Shown here piece by piece: positions 1-12,005 of a stretch of DNA of 64,000 nt. Within the stretch, counting starts at the first letter, position 1. Every line of letters starts with the position of its first letter. Source of the DNA: Tamarix chinensis (lineage: Eukaryota > Streptophyta > Magnoliopsida > Caryophyllales > Tamaricaceae); the NCBI GenBank assembly GCA_030549775.1, contig CM060177.1, forward strand, positions 28,205,014-28,269,013, read 5' to 3'. The notes under the pieces are model-generated. The model had not been told where the DNA came from, made no database searches, and was given only the letters and a program-made list of their open reading frames with translations. The translations under genes were made by a program, and so were the position numbers.

Positions 1-3000
1 ACCTCCATTATTGATTTTGCAGCGCATGGATCCATGAGCTGGAAACTCAAGAAAACAGAGTTTAGAGTGAAACCAAAGTCTTATATTGCAGATTGAAGAT
101 ACCTCTTTTGTAGAGTTGGTCACAAAACATTTATCGTTTCATGATAAATTAGTAGAATGATAAATGCCAATAATTTTTTCTTTGCAAAACATAACATCAT
201 GGATACCTTGACAATATGTGTAACCATCACCAATAAATTTTACCCCTTGAACCGCAGGACACTCGCACACTCTACCTCGGAAAGTATCCTATGATAGACA
301 AGGGTGTTAGAAAATAAAGCAATCATCTTGGTACAATATGGAACAACTCTTAAGGGTTGCTCAACTTACTCTGCATGCAGTAATATTGGCACCCTTGTCC
401 TCCCAGCATCCACCATTGTTCTCTAGGCATTCATTTGTTTCTATATCTATATAAAAAATAATTCACACACCTTTCATAGGAAGAAAAAGACAAGAGACTG
501 GTTTCCGAACAAAGTAGACTACCAAATAAGGGCTCTTAATTTCGACCATTCAATGCAAACGAAGACAGGAAAAGAAGCTAAAATAAGGAAAATCACTGTT
601 GAATAACATCAAATTGAATCTTATAGCAACTTCATAAAGCACAATAGGAGTTTCCACTAAGGGTTTAAGAAGAATAACTCCAAAAATGTGATCACTATGA
701 ACTGCCCCTCACCCCGCCAAAAAAAAAAAAAGAGGGAGAATCAAACAAACATGCAAGCAGGTCATAACTCACAGATCAAGTGCCAGAAGCCAAAAGGTGT
801 ATAATAAACCTCAAAAGTGGCATCCTAGGGCCGTTGAAGATAATATTTTACAAAACTACTATGCATGACAGTTTGCATCATGTCATTCTTGTGCATTTCA
901 GATTAGAAAGGAAAGCTTCTTTTTTGGATCAAGCGCCTAGTTATCAGATTGAATTCTATAATACATTTCAGTTCTTGAAATTCATCCTTGTAATAAGTTG
1001 TGTTTTCATGGCCTGCATCTTTTCTGAAAAAATAGTAAATTTCTAGGTGTGCCAACCACCTCGTTCTCTTTCTCTTGTTTGCTCTCTATTTGTTTTACGT
1101 TCTGTGGAACTTAATGGTGGTCATATATCATCACCGCATAAAGTTCTTATCCGTCCCATTGTCATAATGGGCTTTTGTTCATTTTCCTGCCCCTTGTCTC
1201 AATAGTTCTAATTCAATATCAGAAAAGGCGAACAAGCAAAAGAGAAAGAAGCGGAAAACCTTCAGTTAAGCATACAGAAGGCTCAGCAGTCTCTTCAAAA
1301 CCAGAACAGATAGCCTTCAGAACTGCTGCCTTATCCAATTTACCTGAGAAGAATACGGTTAACCAGCCTATAAGGAAAATTTTGATAAATCCATATCCAA
1401 AAGAGGAATAGCAGTCTTCAGACCTCTATACTGTCTGTTGTTTATTACAAGTGTAGGCAATATTGTGACATCTCCGCGTTCTCCTCTTCCGATCTGCAAA
1501 GGTTAGCAATTTTTTAAAGAAAATGAGACCAATTCCAACATTAAGAATCAAGTGAAGCAATTACCATACCTGAGCTTCCTGCTCAGCCTTAAGAACTGAA
1601 TTTTCCTCATCTGCATTAGGATTTCCAATACATTCATCTATCTCCTTGAGATTGACACCTGCAAAACATACCATGCAAAATGGGATCGGAGTAGGGGGAA
1701 ATGACTACATGTCTGCGACCAGATTTCCCACATAAATTCTCTGCTCCAAATGGTCTCAACTTTGCTATATGATGGTCATCCAACATTAAACAGGACTACT
1801 TCCAAGCACTAGGACCAAGGTCTCAACAGCTGGAGAAATTTGTGGTTTCAGGTAGCTGTACAACCGTGTTTTCAATTTCCCCATTTAATACCAATACATC
1901 AGCATCCCCATCCAGGGGGAACCATAATTTTTCAGTGAGGAGAAAGAGAAAGGGCATATATAAATTGAAACGGTCAACACATTTCTTTAGGTGGCAATTA
2001 TTTATTTATTTATTTGTCCTCAGGGCAGTGAAAAAACATAATGCTCAACAGGTTGATATACATATGATGCCCATCACAGAGATCAGTATAGTCACAGGAA
2101 ATAATCTAGTTTCAATATTATTTAACAACTTGTTGAAACACTTGGAAAAAGGGAAGAGATAGAGGAAGCTAAAATAACAGTGCATCACTATGGAAAGAGT
2201 TCGGGGTTTTAGCCTACCAAGTGAACGAGTAACCTGATCAGCACACTCTTTTGTATACTTTCTCTCTCTCATTGGGCAACGGATTGCAAAATCAGACACA
2301 TAGTCCCACCAGAGCCATGGTTTTCCACTCTCATTGGCCACTTTGAAGAAACAAACTTGGTGCAGGTTCTGAATCACGACATCCTTTCCATCATATCCGC
2401 TGCTGAAATCTTGTTCAGGATCTGGAGCACAATATCTTCCATGATTGATGCATTGAGACCGGCACTGTTGACTATAGAGAAAAGCTTCAGGGCAGTACCA
2501 TGTAATGTAATGTGGGGTGAACTGAATGTACCCTTTCTGTTCCAGTATTTGAGCTATTCCTTTAAAGCTTTTGACAAAGTTGATTTGACTATCACATTTT
2601 GGGCCATATTCATCATTGCTATTTGTCCAAAACTCAATTGACACACGGTCATCAGGATGGGGTAGGGACTCTCTCCAATCAAGGTTAATGTTGACCATCT
2701 CGTTGTTTGATAATGCCTTCTTGATGCTTTCCCCCAGTGCTTTGCTTATTAGAGCTGATGGGATGGATATATTTTGGAGATAATCAGCTCGTGTTTTCTC
2801 ATCTTCAGGGACATCCATGGTAATCAGCGGCTCAATCCTATCATCTGCAACAAGAACTGCTCCTGCTCCAGCCTTCTGTGCATTCCACGCCTTTAATGTG
2901 AAGTAGCAATCTACTAAGAGAAAACATTAGTTTAGTGCATGTATTACAAAAAAGTGTAATGTTAGCCACCAAAAGATGGGGCTTTTCTCAAGTTCTGGTC

Positions 3001-4277
3001 TGCTAGCTCAAAGCCTCAGGATACCTAGAATAATCGTACAAGCTTAGAAGCTTAAATTAATCCTTTCTGAAATCTTCTCTCCATTTTCTAAGCTAAGTAC
3101 TCGATCAGAATAGTCATCGCTTGTTTGGAAGATTTTGAACTCAGGCCTTTAGCAGATATTTCCTCAGTGGGTTCCACAGAAGACCGCCCCCCCCCCCGGT
3201 GATTCAGGGTCAGTAAATTAAAGAGGGAAGAAAACAGGAGAGATCACTCAAATCCAACTCGATTCAGTCCATATAAGATATTCATTCTGCTCTTGAGAGA
3301 GCGCGCGAACTAGAGCTCTATATATAGGACAAAGTGATAAGAAACAATCGTAAACGATAAAACGAGTTAAGATAACGAAAACATTAAGGCAAAATCATTA
3401 ATCAAACCACCTCAAGGCGCAAGCATCTCCGTCTTACAGTTGCTAAAGTAGAAAACCTTGGATTACATCAGAAAATGCAGCTCAATTCTGCAACTTATCA
3501 TCTTAAACATAAATATCTTTTCAGCTAGCGATGAACTGCTTACCCGAAAATCATATCTTTTCTCTATATACAAGGGCATGGTCGAAGAACTCAAAACATC
3601 AACAGTAGCACTTTTGAAACTGCACTAATATGTACAACATAATAATAGTAATGGAATAGCAAATAACACTAAAACTAATCAGTGGTTAGACCAATTTCAC
3701 TTAGGGCTCCATCGGTATTGGGTAACAGGACGGAATTTTTCTTCTTATTTTGTGTGTTTTATATAAAGTATTTAGAAATAGTAAACATATTTTTAATGAA
3801 ATATGAATTAAAATCTATAATAGACATTCATCAGAAAAATAGTTCTTTGATTTCAAAATAATGCCAAACAATAGCCCCCTCCCCCCATATTATTCCCATC
3901 CCAAACACCCATGCCAAGCGAACACTTAAAATTAACCAATGCATGGCAAATATTAATAGTTATCACTAACCTCCACGATCAACAAGGACAAAGATAGGCA
4001 TCCCTCCAGCCTTGTTACGAAACGTGATATCAAAATCCGAGAAACTCTTGCAGGCTTTTTGATTAAGCTTGGGAGAAAACACGGTGCCTATCATCGTTCC
4101 ACCATACTGAGGAACTCCGAAATTCCCAATGGCACATTCATACACATCTCTCAATGACTTTGGAGATGTCACCTTCAAGTTATTCTTCTCTACTACAAAT
4201 CTACCGTAACTTAATCCCAGCATAGAGGTCCATAATAATAACAATACCAGAAACCTAAGCTTCCCCTTCATACTCAC
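1..4277 (-). CDS. VSR: Vacuolar sorting receptor (VSR/BP80 family), 3' end outside window
   Basis: Type I membrane receptor that sorts vacuolar cargo in the trans-Golgi/prevacuolar route (family knowledge). Exons read on the minus strand: 3971-4277, 2218-2910, 1570-1658, 1424-1493, 1260-1343, 370-446, 207-288 and 1-38; all have GT/AG borders and matching phases, giving 480 codons in the window. Residues 1-25 are a signal peptide ending LGLSYG, followed by RFVVEKN and the protease-associated cargo domain ([26 protein letters not shown]). Exon 2 carries the VSR central region ([23 protein letters not shown]). Exon 4 has [19 protein letters not shown]. Exons 6-8 hold the EGF-like part ([28 protein letters not shown]). 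The usual calcium-binding EGF repeat, transmembrane helix and tyrosine-motif tail are missing only because the window ends. No stop or frameshift is seen, so it is probably functional. Exon 2 must end at 2218: reading on gives unrelated residues. Confidence 0.95.
3704..3920. mobile_element. MITE-like element in VSR intron 1
   Basis: About 217 bp inside intron 1. The ends are imperfect inverted repeats (GGGCTCCATCGGTATTGGG on the left; the complement of the right end reads CGCTTGGCATGGG). It is flanked by an imperfect 8-bp duplication, TTCACTTA at 3696-3703 and AACACTTA at 3921-3928. The interior (around 3770-3830) aligns with the complement of the interior of the element at 25638-25870, so the two are one family. 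The 8-bp duplication and ends suggest hAT; this is inferred. No coding capacity. Confidence 0.6.
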
Positions 4278-5020
4278 TAGCTTTTTTTCCCTCTCTCTTA
4301 ACGCTTAATTCGATCAAAATTGGAGGCCCAGATCGGAAAATCAGGTTTCGTCAAAGATACATGTGATGAAATGCTATAGATAAATAGAGGGAATTAAGTT
4401 CTAACAAAAAAGGATCGGTGCCTAAAATCGGAATAACAATTATGGAGCTGAGAAATTCCGATTTTCGAATGCAGTTTATCTTGTTACCCTTTGGTTGGTT
4501 CAGTTATTACCAGTAACGTAAAAAGAAGGTTTGTAAACGAGTATAAACACCGAGATAGAGTGAGAGATATGCATGCATGGAGTTATCGGTAGAATTACAG
4601 CTGAAGTAGAATTAGGGAAGCCGTTAACAGCCCCGTTCAGTGGTAAGGCTTGGCGGATCTAAGACCGCCATTCATGGGAATCTCGATCATTCACTGCACA
4701 ACGAGCCAACGGCTTTGCGCCACTCCTATTTTCATGTCATCTTATTTAATTTGTTCCCCTCCGCCCCTCTCTATCCAAAAAAGTGCATGGAAAACACGTG
4801 TCAATTATGTAAATTCGAATTTCATTTCCAAATGTTATATATTCGGCCGGTCCAAATTTTTCGGTAGGACTTTTGAGAGAACTATGGTCCTACACTAGAA
4901 TCCTATTCCGAAGAATCGCAACACAGCATGGTCGATGCCACATATATAGACAATTCATGGTAGTACTTACTTCGCCTTTTTTCCAACTAATTTTTTTTTC
5001 TTCAAATAATTTAAAGTGAG
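4278..5020 (-). promoter_or_regulatory. VSR 5' leader and promoter region
   Basis: Sequence upstream of the VSR start codon. Just before the ATG the sense strand is rich in GA and A runs, as in a plant 5' leader. No TATA box or transcription start can be placed with confidence, and no other gene is visible. A piece near 4630-4690 superficially resembles a tRNA A box but does not fold into a tRNA. Confidence 0.4.
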
Positions 5021-5025
5021 TCCAT

Positions 5026-6426
5026 TGATAGGGAAATTTTTAATTCCAACAATCCAGTATAGCTGTCAAGGTCGATTTTTGAGGGATTAGAGTTTTATTA
5101 TTAAAATTTACATTTTTGACTATCTAAATTAATGAATAAAGTAAAAAAGAATAAAATTATAAGATTAAATAATAAAAATAAAATAAATTGTTAATCCGAT
5201 AGAATTTAATATATTAAAAAACTATAATCAAGTTTTCACCACAACTTTGGTACTCAATAATAAATTATTTTAGCTCTTGGTATTGATTTAAACTAAAAAT
5301 GATGAATTAGCTTAAATTAATCTACAACCTCTTACGAGACCTAAAGAAGTTGCCTAATTAAACTAAATTACCTATTTTCTTAAAATTAAGATTAAATTAA
5401 ACCTATTAAACTTCTTGCTAATTTAATAGAATCATCAAGGAATCTAGCCTACTTTCGTGATTCAAATTCACTGCTTAATTTCTAGAGAATCGATATTATT
5501 TTTTTACCTTTCGGTTCTTCAGTTAATCATGTACGATTGCTAATTTAGTAGTCAAGTGAGTCAACAAAGTTCAATCATAAAAAATTGAGTTTAAATATTC
5601 AAACTTTCACTAAGAACGTATACTAATCCATCATCAATTACCAAAAAGTTGGATTATTTCCCAATCCTGAACAAATAATCTATGCACACATAATTGGAAA
5701 TAAATAACACATCTAAAACAAATATACAATTCAATCATATAAAGAAATTAATTAAAGAGAATAAAGAAATAACCAATCTTTTGATTAAAATCTTTAAGGT
5801 AGAGAGTTGTAATCCAATTTTGGATAATAAATCATTCATTTTCATTCAATACTTGAGTTTTAGATCTAGATATTAATTGTTGGCTAAGAGAAAGCTCTAA
5901 TCAAGCTCTCCCAAACCCTAAGCTAAAATACACATATATATATATAGGTCTTAAAAATCTAGAAAGAAAAAAAGAAGTTTTGTAAATGTTGTAACTGAAC
6001 TACATATGTAACATGTGTTGTCTTGCTTAATTCGTGCTCCTTTGAACAATATTTGGTATTCTAAATATAATTTTTTTGTCCAACGTTGTATTGATGTGAT
6101 TCAAGTTGCACCGGAAAGCTATTGAAGAGACCTACAACTTTAACCTTTTGAGTTTGTTTAGATTCACATTGTATCATAGTTAAAAATTTATTTCTTTATA
6201 CATACACATCCTTTTTTTTCTCGAACTATGCATTCTAAATCTTGTTGTAGCTCCAAACTCTTATTTAACCTCCAACGATCATTAAATCTTTCAATCTTGA
6301 ACCAATATTTATACATAAGAATATAAACCAAAGTGGTATCCTCAATTTAAACACAAAATATGTATTAAACAGCCATAAATTATGCTTGAAACACACTAAG
6401 ATAATGCATATTTTACGTGTTTATCA
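5026..6426 (-). mobile_element. Solo LTR, Athila/Tat-like, with TCCAT target duplication
   Basis: A 1.4-kb AT-rich block beginning TG and ending CA, flanked on both sides by TCCAT (5021-5025 and 6427-6431). Read on the minus strand it starts TGATAAACACGTAAAATATG, the usual kind of start for Athila/Tat LTRs, and near its end carries ATCGACCTTGAC, matching the LTR fragment at 50889-52270. Both copies also share, about 1 kb in, a stretch about cargo words such as GAAAGC...GATCTACA-type sequence. No internal region remains, so LTR-LTR recombination is inferred. Heavily decayed. Confidence 0.65.
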
Positions 6427-6454
6427 TCCATTAAAATAATTACAAATATCTAAC

Positions 6455-6622
6455 CAGATAATGTTTGGTTTAGTAGTAAATATCGCCTTCTAGGTATTAG
6501 AAATCTCAGGTTTGAATCCCCCTTCCCCCTCTCTTGGTATTATAACTCTTTTATGGTATCACCATCTATATGGTGATTTGTACTTATCTTTACAGGCTCC
6601 TTATGAATCTAAAAAAATAAAT
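6455..6622 (+). mobile_element. tRNA-derived SINE with 11-bp target duplication
   Basis: A 168-bp element flanked by the identical direct repeat AAATATCTAAC (6444-6454 and 6623-6633). It has a pol III A box (TGGTTTAGTAG, from 6466) and a B box (GGTTTGAATCC, 6509-6519) at tRNA-like spacing, and an A-rich tail (AAAAAAATAAATA) just before the right repeat. These features together define a SINE; the B box differs from the consensus by one C-to-T change. Confidence 0.8.
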
Positions 6623-6633
6623 AAATATCTAAC

Positions 6634-7627
6634 TAATTGATCCGAGATAGTGTCAATGTTGGAACGAGTACGAAAACATCAAAATAAAAAGAGAAAAAAA
6701 TAAAAAAAATAATAATAATTTAAATTATAAAATATATTTTTATACATTTTTAAGAAATAGAAATAAAAAAAATAAAATAGTAAAACAATTATGATATGTA
6801 GATGGTAGGTCAAAAATAGTTTTCATACATTAGTTGACTTTATACATCTATACTTTAATTTTTTTAGGGGATGATGGTTGTTAGCTTTATATTAGCCTAT
6901 TAACCACAAGCCAAAAGATGGATACATCTATGATTAGAGTTGTGTAATAAATTTAGAATCTAAATATTTGATATGGTATCTAAAGAATCCAATAGGGAAT
7001 GTGGATATTCAATATGATTTTTAATCAAATTATCCAATACTAGTAAGTAAATGATAAAAGGGTAAACATGATTACTTTAAGAGATATAAGAAAAAAATCT
7101 TGTTATAGTAAAGAATTCATTATACATATATTTACAATATAACTATTAGTTAAGGTTATACCTAATGATATCCTACTTGATTATGATACTATATATATTC
7201 GGTTTGTGCTTTATAAACCATAATTTAACTTGTCAAATTGTAACCAAACCATTTTCAAAAATGTTAAACCAAACCATAAATTTTAAAATTATACACCAAA
7301 TCAAATTGTAGAATTATGGTTATGTTTGGTTCGATTTAAGGTTTGGATTGTATTATGTTAACCTAAGGATACGAGTCTCGATGAGGATTTAACCGATAGA
7401 TGAATCTTGAACACATTTTAGCCAAGAGATGAAATGTCACTTGTGTGTGCTAGGTCACCTTAATGAGAATGGTGTATCTCTAAGCATGTTAGAGGCCTCC
7501 TTAAAAAAGGAGGATGAGCCCCTTAGTTGATTGGGGTGTTCAATATGTGTAAGATACTAAGATAGGAGTCTCTACATGTGCTTTAATGAGTGTTATGAGA
7601 AAGATATTTATCAGTATGTTTGGGAGG
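6634..7627. other. AT-rich intergenic stretch with a MITE-like fragment
   Basis: No gene is seen. From about 7195 to 7370 there are repeated AACCAAACCA/TTTGGTTCGATTTAAGGTTTGG words, matching a segment at 20820-20930. This looks like the end of a hAT-type MITE family, but the borders cannot be fixed. Confidence 0.4.
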
Positions 7628-9100
7628 TGATAGGTGCATATTTTATAAAATTGATTGACATATCTAGACCCAACTTTCTATATGTATTATGAAATTATAG
7701 ACCTTTTCCTCAAGTTTTCTCTATTGGCCTAGTTTTGCAAAAAAGATAAAATCGGCAATTTTGGTAGATAACTAAGGGAAAAAAAGCACAATATAAGGAC
7801 CAAATCTTGGAGTCATGAAAATTTGGATGTACCATCATGTAACACCCTAAAAGAGAAGTTATGTGCTGAAAAATCAAGACAAGATAATAAAGGAGTAAGA
7901 AATACAAGTATCTGATATATATATCAGTATGAAATATGCCCCCCCTAATTTATGAAATACGAACCATATTTCTTTTCTTTCCTCCCACATGCTTTATTAG
8001 CTTATCTCAAGTACATATCTATAGGTGGAAAAACCGGCGTCCCATATTTTTTCCATATATTGGATTTGCTTCATGCAGACTTTTGTCTATATATATAACA
8101 TATATTAGGTCAAATAGGAAAATCGAAGAGACCATTAGTAGACTTTTGATTTTATTTTTATTATTTCTAAACCATTAGGGTTCTTTTGTTAGTTTTAGTT
8201 AGTTTATTATTGTAATTCAAGGATTAAAGATCGTATAGTGTTTGCGATTCTACGATTTCCTTGGTTCTTTATTTCCTTTGTCTCGTTTATTTATTTCATA
8301 CCTTTTATTGTGTTTAACGTATTTCACGTTATTGGGTTAATTAATTGAGTTTGTGATTTTTTGTAGTTTACTTTAATCATTGTATTATGTTTATCTATGT
8401 TAATTAAAGTTATGATTTTTATGCGCTTAGGTTATGTGTTTTTTAGTTTCATCAATATGCTAGGCTAGATTAATATGGGGTTAGGAGGATAGCTAAAGGT
8501 TATGAGATAATTAATCATGAGATGTGAATTGGACTTAATTGTTGTATATATTTTTGGTTTGATTAATAAATCGAGATTAATATCCAAGATTAGGACTTTA
8601 TTCTAGATTTGCTACCTGGTTAATTTGAGTGTTAATTGGATTCTAGGATAATATAGTTACTATGTAATTGTTAAAATATACATCCACAAGTAGTAAATAG
8701 GTTATGGATTTAATCTATGTTTATTAATTTTTAAAACTACATAATTAGACCTTGGTTTATTTGTATGAGGAGACGTTAGGAAGTGTGCGAGGGTCTATAG
8801 GTTAACATTAAAAATGCTACATGACCATATTATTCGATGATTGGTTAATATCCTTATACTGAATATGTCCTTTGACCCCTATTCTCCCATTATTGTTGCC
8901 TAGTAATTTTTATTAATTGTTTGTTTTTATTCTTTTCATTATTAGTGATTATTTTTTCTAATTTGATAACCAAAGGGATTTATTTGATAATAGAAGTCTA
9001 AAAATTAAATTACAATCTTCATAAGATCGACCTTTACTCACTACTTACTAAATTCTTATGTGTTTAGGGTTTAATTTAGAGTATCTGCAACAATACATCA
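7628..9100 (+). repeat. 5' LTR of the Athila/Tat-type relic
   Basis: Starts TGATAGGTGCATATTTT and ends ATACATCA, directly before the primer site. It includes a possible TATA region (TCTATATATATAACATA near 8088) followed by a leader-like segment. The other LTR copy is not in the window, so the left border rests on the conserved TGATA start. Confidence 0.6.
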
Positions 9101-9105
9101 AATTT

Positions 9106-9123
9106 TGGCATCGTTACAAAGGA
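9106..9123 (+). other. Decayed primer-binding site (tRNA-Asp type)
   Basis: TGGCATCGTTACAAAGGA follows the LTR end. Athila/Tat elements normally have TGGCGCCGTTGCCGGGGA here; nearly all the differences are G-to-A or C-to-T. It fixes the orientation and lineage of the element. Confidence 0.65.
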
Positions 9124-9263
9124 ATGGAAATTTTAATTCTAATTTTTATTATCATTTTATTTTATTTTGTTTTTATCTCTTCTTATAATTGTGAGTCATT
9201 TTTCTTATTGCTTATGTCTAATAAGAATACACACTTAAGAGCATTGCATTTAAAAATATAAAT

Positions 9264-10348
9264 TTGGTAATACAACTTGAAGACCCCACTTCAATTTATC
9301 CTATAGCAAACATAGCTCAAAGTCTATTGGAGTACATTCATACCATTTTGTTAGCCTTGAGTGATAGCTCTTCATCATATGAGGATGAAATAAAAGGAAA
9401 TTTAGAGGAAATCTTTAAAGAAAAAATGGTGAATCAAACTTTAAGGGAGCTTGTAACTCCCACTTTTAATCCTGGTCTTCTTTGTATTAACTATCCGGAT
9501 GAAAAAGATGAGTGTGAAATTAGATTTGGATTGATACGTGAACTTCCTATTTTTATAGGTTTTTGGGACCTTAGCTTTTCGGGATCAAGATGCATTACTA
9601 ATGTGAATAAGCTTTTGAAGAAATTTCATATAGCATGTACTATTATGAAATCAGTGGGAGTAAGATTAGATCAATTTAAATTAAAAGCTTTCTCTCTTAC
9701 TTTAACTGATGTTACAAAAGAATGGTTATATGATTTTCCTAGTAGATGTATTAATATTGGGTTGATATGTAAAAATTATTTCTAGAAAAATACTTTCCAT
9801 CATCTAGGGCCACGAATACTAGAAAAAATGTGTATTATTAGGTATGATGAGGAAGAATCTTTACATGATTATTGGGAAAGATTTAAGAAACTATGCAGTA
9901 ATTGTCCTAACCATCAAATTAGCTAAGAATTATTAATACAATATTTTTATGAAGGACTAATGCCCATGTACTGTAATATGATAGATGCTGCTAGTGGTAG
10001 AGGATTAGTAGATAAGACCCCAATTAAGGCTAGAAGGTTAATATCTAATATGTCATTCAATTTTAATATTTTGGTATTATAAATACTACCTCTTCATCTC
10101 ATCATGAAAAGATGATAAATACAATATAATTTAATGAAAAATTAAATAATTTGACTTCTTTAGTTGAAAAGGCAGTGAAAGAAGGAGTGTCGGCTCACGT
10201 ATGTGGAATTTTTTCATATGCAACCCATGTTATAATTATGTGAGAAGAGAAACAAGTTAGTGTGATAAGTGCACCTCAAGAAAACCTAAAGTATGATCCA
10301 TATGCTCTAACTTATAACCCATGATGGAGGGATTATCCCAACATAAGG
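9264..10348 (+). pseudogene. Athila/Tat-type gag, interrupted and truncated
   Basis: Capsid gene of a Ty3/gypsy element. An open segment from 9264 to 9785 includes KKFHIACTIMKSVGV and LKAFSLTLTDVTKEWLYDFP, the lineage's nucleocapsid-fold region. It then meets a stop (TAG at 9783). Similarity continues past it: YDEEESLHDYWERFKKLC, then NCPNHQIS, a second stop, IQYFYEGLMP and MIDAASGRGLVDKTP, and finally YDPYALTYNP before the break. The family normally has one uninterrupted gag-pol frame. The product cannot be made; this is a fossil. Confidence 0.75.
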
Positions 10349-10349
10349 T

Positions 10350-12005
10350 GTAATATCATGTTTTTAGGAACCTTAGTTATAAATCAATAATTATGTGTAA
10401 TTAGTTATAACAGTTATTTTACGAGGTTTTATACTAAATATGATATTAATATGTATATTATCATAACATATTAAATATAAATTACATTAGGTTTAAACTT
10501 TGATAGAAATTGGGTTATTAAATTTATTCCTAGTTTATACACTAACCTAAATTATTTTAACCTAAATCTAATTCTAAATCAAACCTATTTACTTTCCCTA
10601 ATCCTTTCCCCTTTCCCTCTTCTTCTTTTTCTTTTCCTTTTTATTCCCCACTTGCCCAATCTCCTTTCCTTCTCCACGCCACTACTCTTGCACACACTTT
10701 CACCATGACCCTACCATGCTCCATTAGCTATACCTTACCCCCATCAACTCCCACCTTCTTCACCTATAGCTTGGTCTACTCGACCATGCCTCGCTTCGTC
10801 TCTCTCTCCCTCTACACGTATGTGTGTATGTGTGTGTGTGTGAATCCCTCAACCAAACTCCTTTCTCCCTCCATTTTCATTCAAAACTTAGCACCACCAA
10901 CTAAAGTATTTCTCTTCTTCATTCATCCTTCTCACCGTCACCAAACGCACTACACAACCTAGAAACACAGCTCACCACCCAACCATACTCCATTACACCA
11001 ACTGTTATTGCTATTTATACCCCCTTAGCTTTATCCAAAACTACCTAACACCCTACCAAACTTGCTGCCACCACCTTTGTTTCTCCCTCCCTTGGCTTTG
11101 GCCATCCTCACCTAACCTCCCCTTCTTAACTTCCCCTAACTACAAACAAATCATTGGCTTTTGCATTTTCCATATAAGATTTCCCTCTTGCTACATCCTG
11201 CACCGCAACCAAAACCCATCATTCAACCATATCCTTTGCAACTTCCCCTTGTCAGCAGGAACTGCCAAAGTTTCAACCCTAGCAACGACATATAGTGCCG
11301 AATCTCACTCCCTTTTTTTAGCTCCTTGCATCGTTGCTCTTCTCCCCTTTTTGCATGACCTTGAGCCTTTTTTTTTTCTGGCTGCATGCATGGATTTCTT
11401 TGCTCGATTAATTTTCTAACCCTCTTTTTTGAGTTGATCTTAGTTAATTTTGGTTATTGTTGTTTATATTAACATGCAAACATATGTGTTGGCTGCGTTG
11501 ATGTAAGGGTTTCAAAGAGTTTGAGTATATAACCAATTGGATGGACCTTACTTTAATTCTTTTGCTTGGATAAGATGTAATTGTACCCATGTACTAAGAT
11601 TTGAAATCATGTGGTGACATATAAAGGTCCTTATGTGTTTAGGGTATGATTTATACATGAGTTTTGAAATGATATATGTATGTATTATACGTTAAAGTTT
11701 GACCTAGGTATGCAAGTGTTATTAATAGGTGTGAAACATAAAAGTATGATATTAAATAATTAGCATGTATTCAATGTGTTGTTAAATAGAAGGTCTACAC
11801 ATGTATATTTTGTTGAATGGTTAATGAATGCATGTTTAGGGTTTTGATCTTGTCAAGACTATGATGTAAATACTATGATAAGTATACCATGATTATCTTT
11901 GTATGGTAGATAGAGATTTATATAAAATATATAAGAGAATTCACACATAATTAGGGTTAGAATAGGATAATTATCATTTGAATGTTCTAGGGTTAGAAAA
12001 GTTCC
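10350..12005 (+). repeat. LTR-like relic with CT-rich leader
   Basis: Similarity to gag stops and a new AT-rich block begins TGTAATATCATG. It is followed by a strongly CT-rich stretch (10600-11400) that includes a TATA-like CTATTTATACCCCC near 11010, a (TG)n run near 10820, and then AT-rich sequence up to the CACTA relic. This order resembles large plant LTRs. There is no internal region, no matching partner and no target duplication. The open frame at 10705-10962 is CT-rich low complexity and not convincing. Confidence 0.35.

Larger units (their letters stand above)
7628..10348 (+). mobile_element. 5' part of an Athila/Tat-type Ty3/gypsy retrotransposon relic
   Basis: Consists of a 5' LTR (7628-9100), a decayed tRNA-Asp-type primer site and a broken gag gene. 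It stops abruptly at about 10348, just after a gag stretch reading YDPYALTYNP. Protease, RT, integrase and the 3' LTR are absent, so the element is truncated. Many changes from the family consensus are G-to-A or C-to-T, as expected for old methylated DNA. Confidence 0.75.

Noticed and set aside
780..1411. Plus-strand open frames across VSR introns and exons
   Set aside because: They are intronic or antisense to real exons and have no family similarity.
2045..2217. Continuation of the VSR exon 2 frame to a stop at 2045
   Set aside because: A GT donor at 2217 joins in phase to the next exon at 1658, which restores VSR family sequence; the extension does not resemble the family.
4630..4700. Possible tRNA gene from an A-box-like word
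   Set aside because: No B box at the right distance and no cloverleaf.
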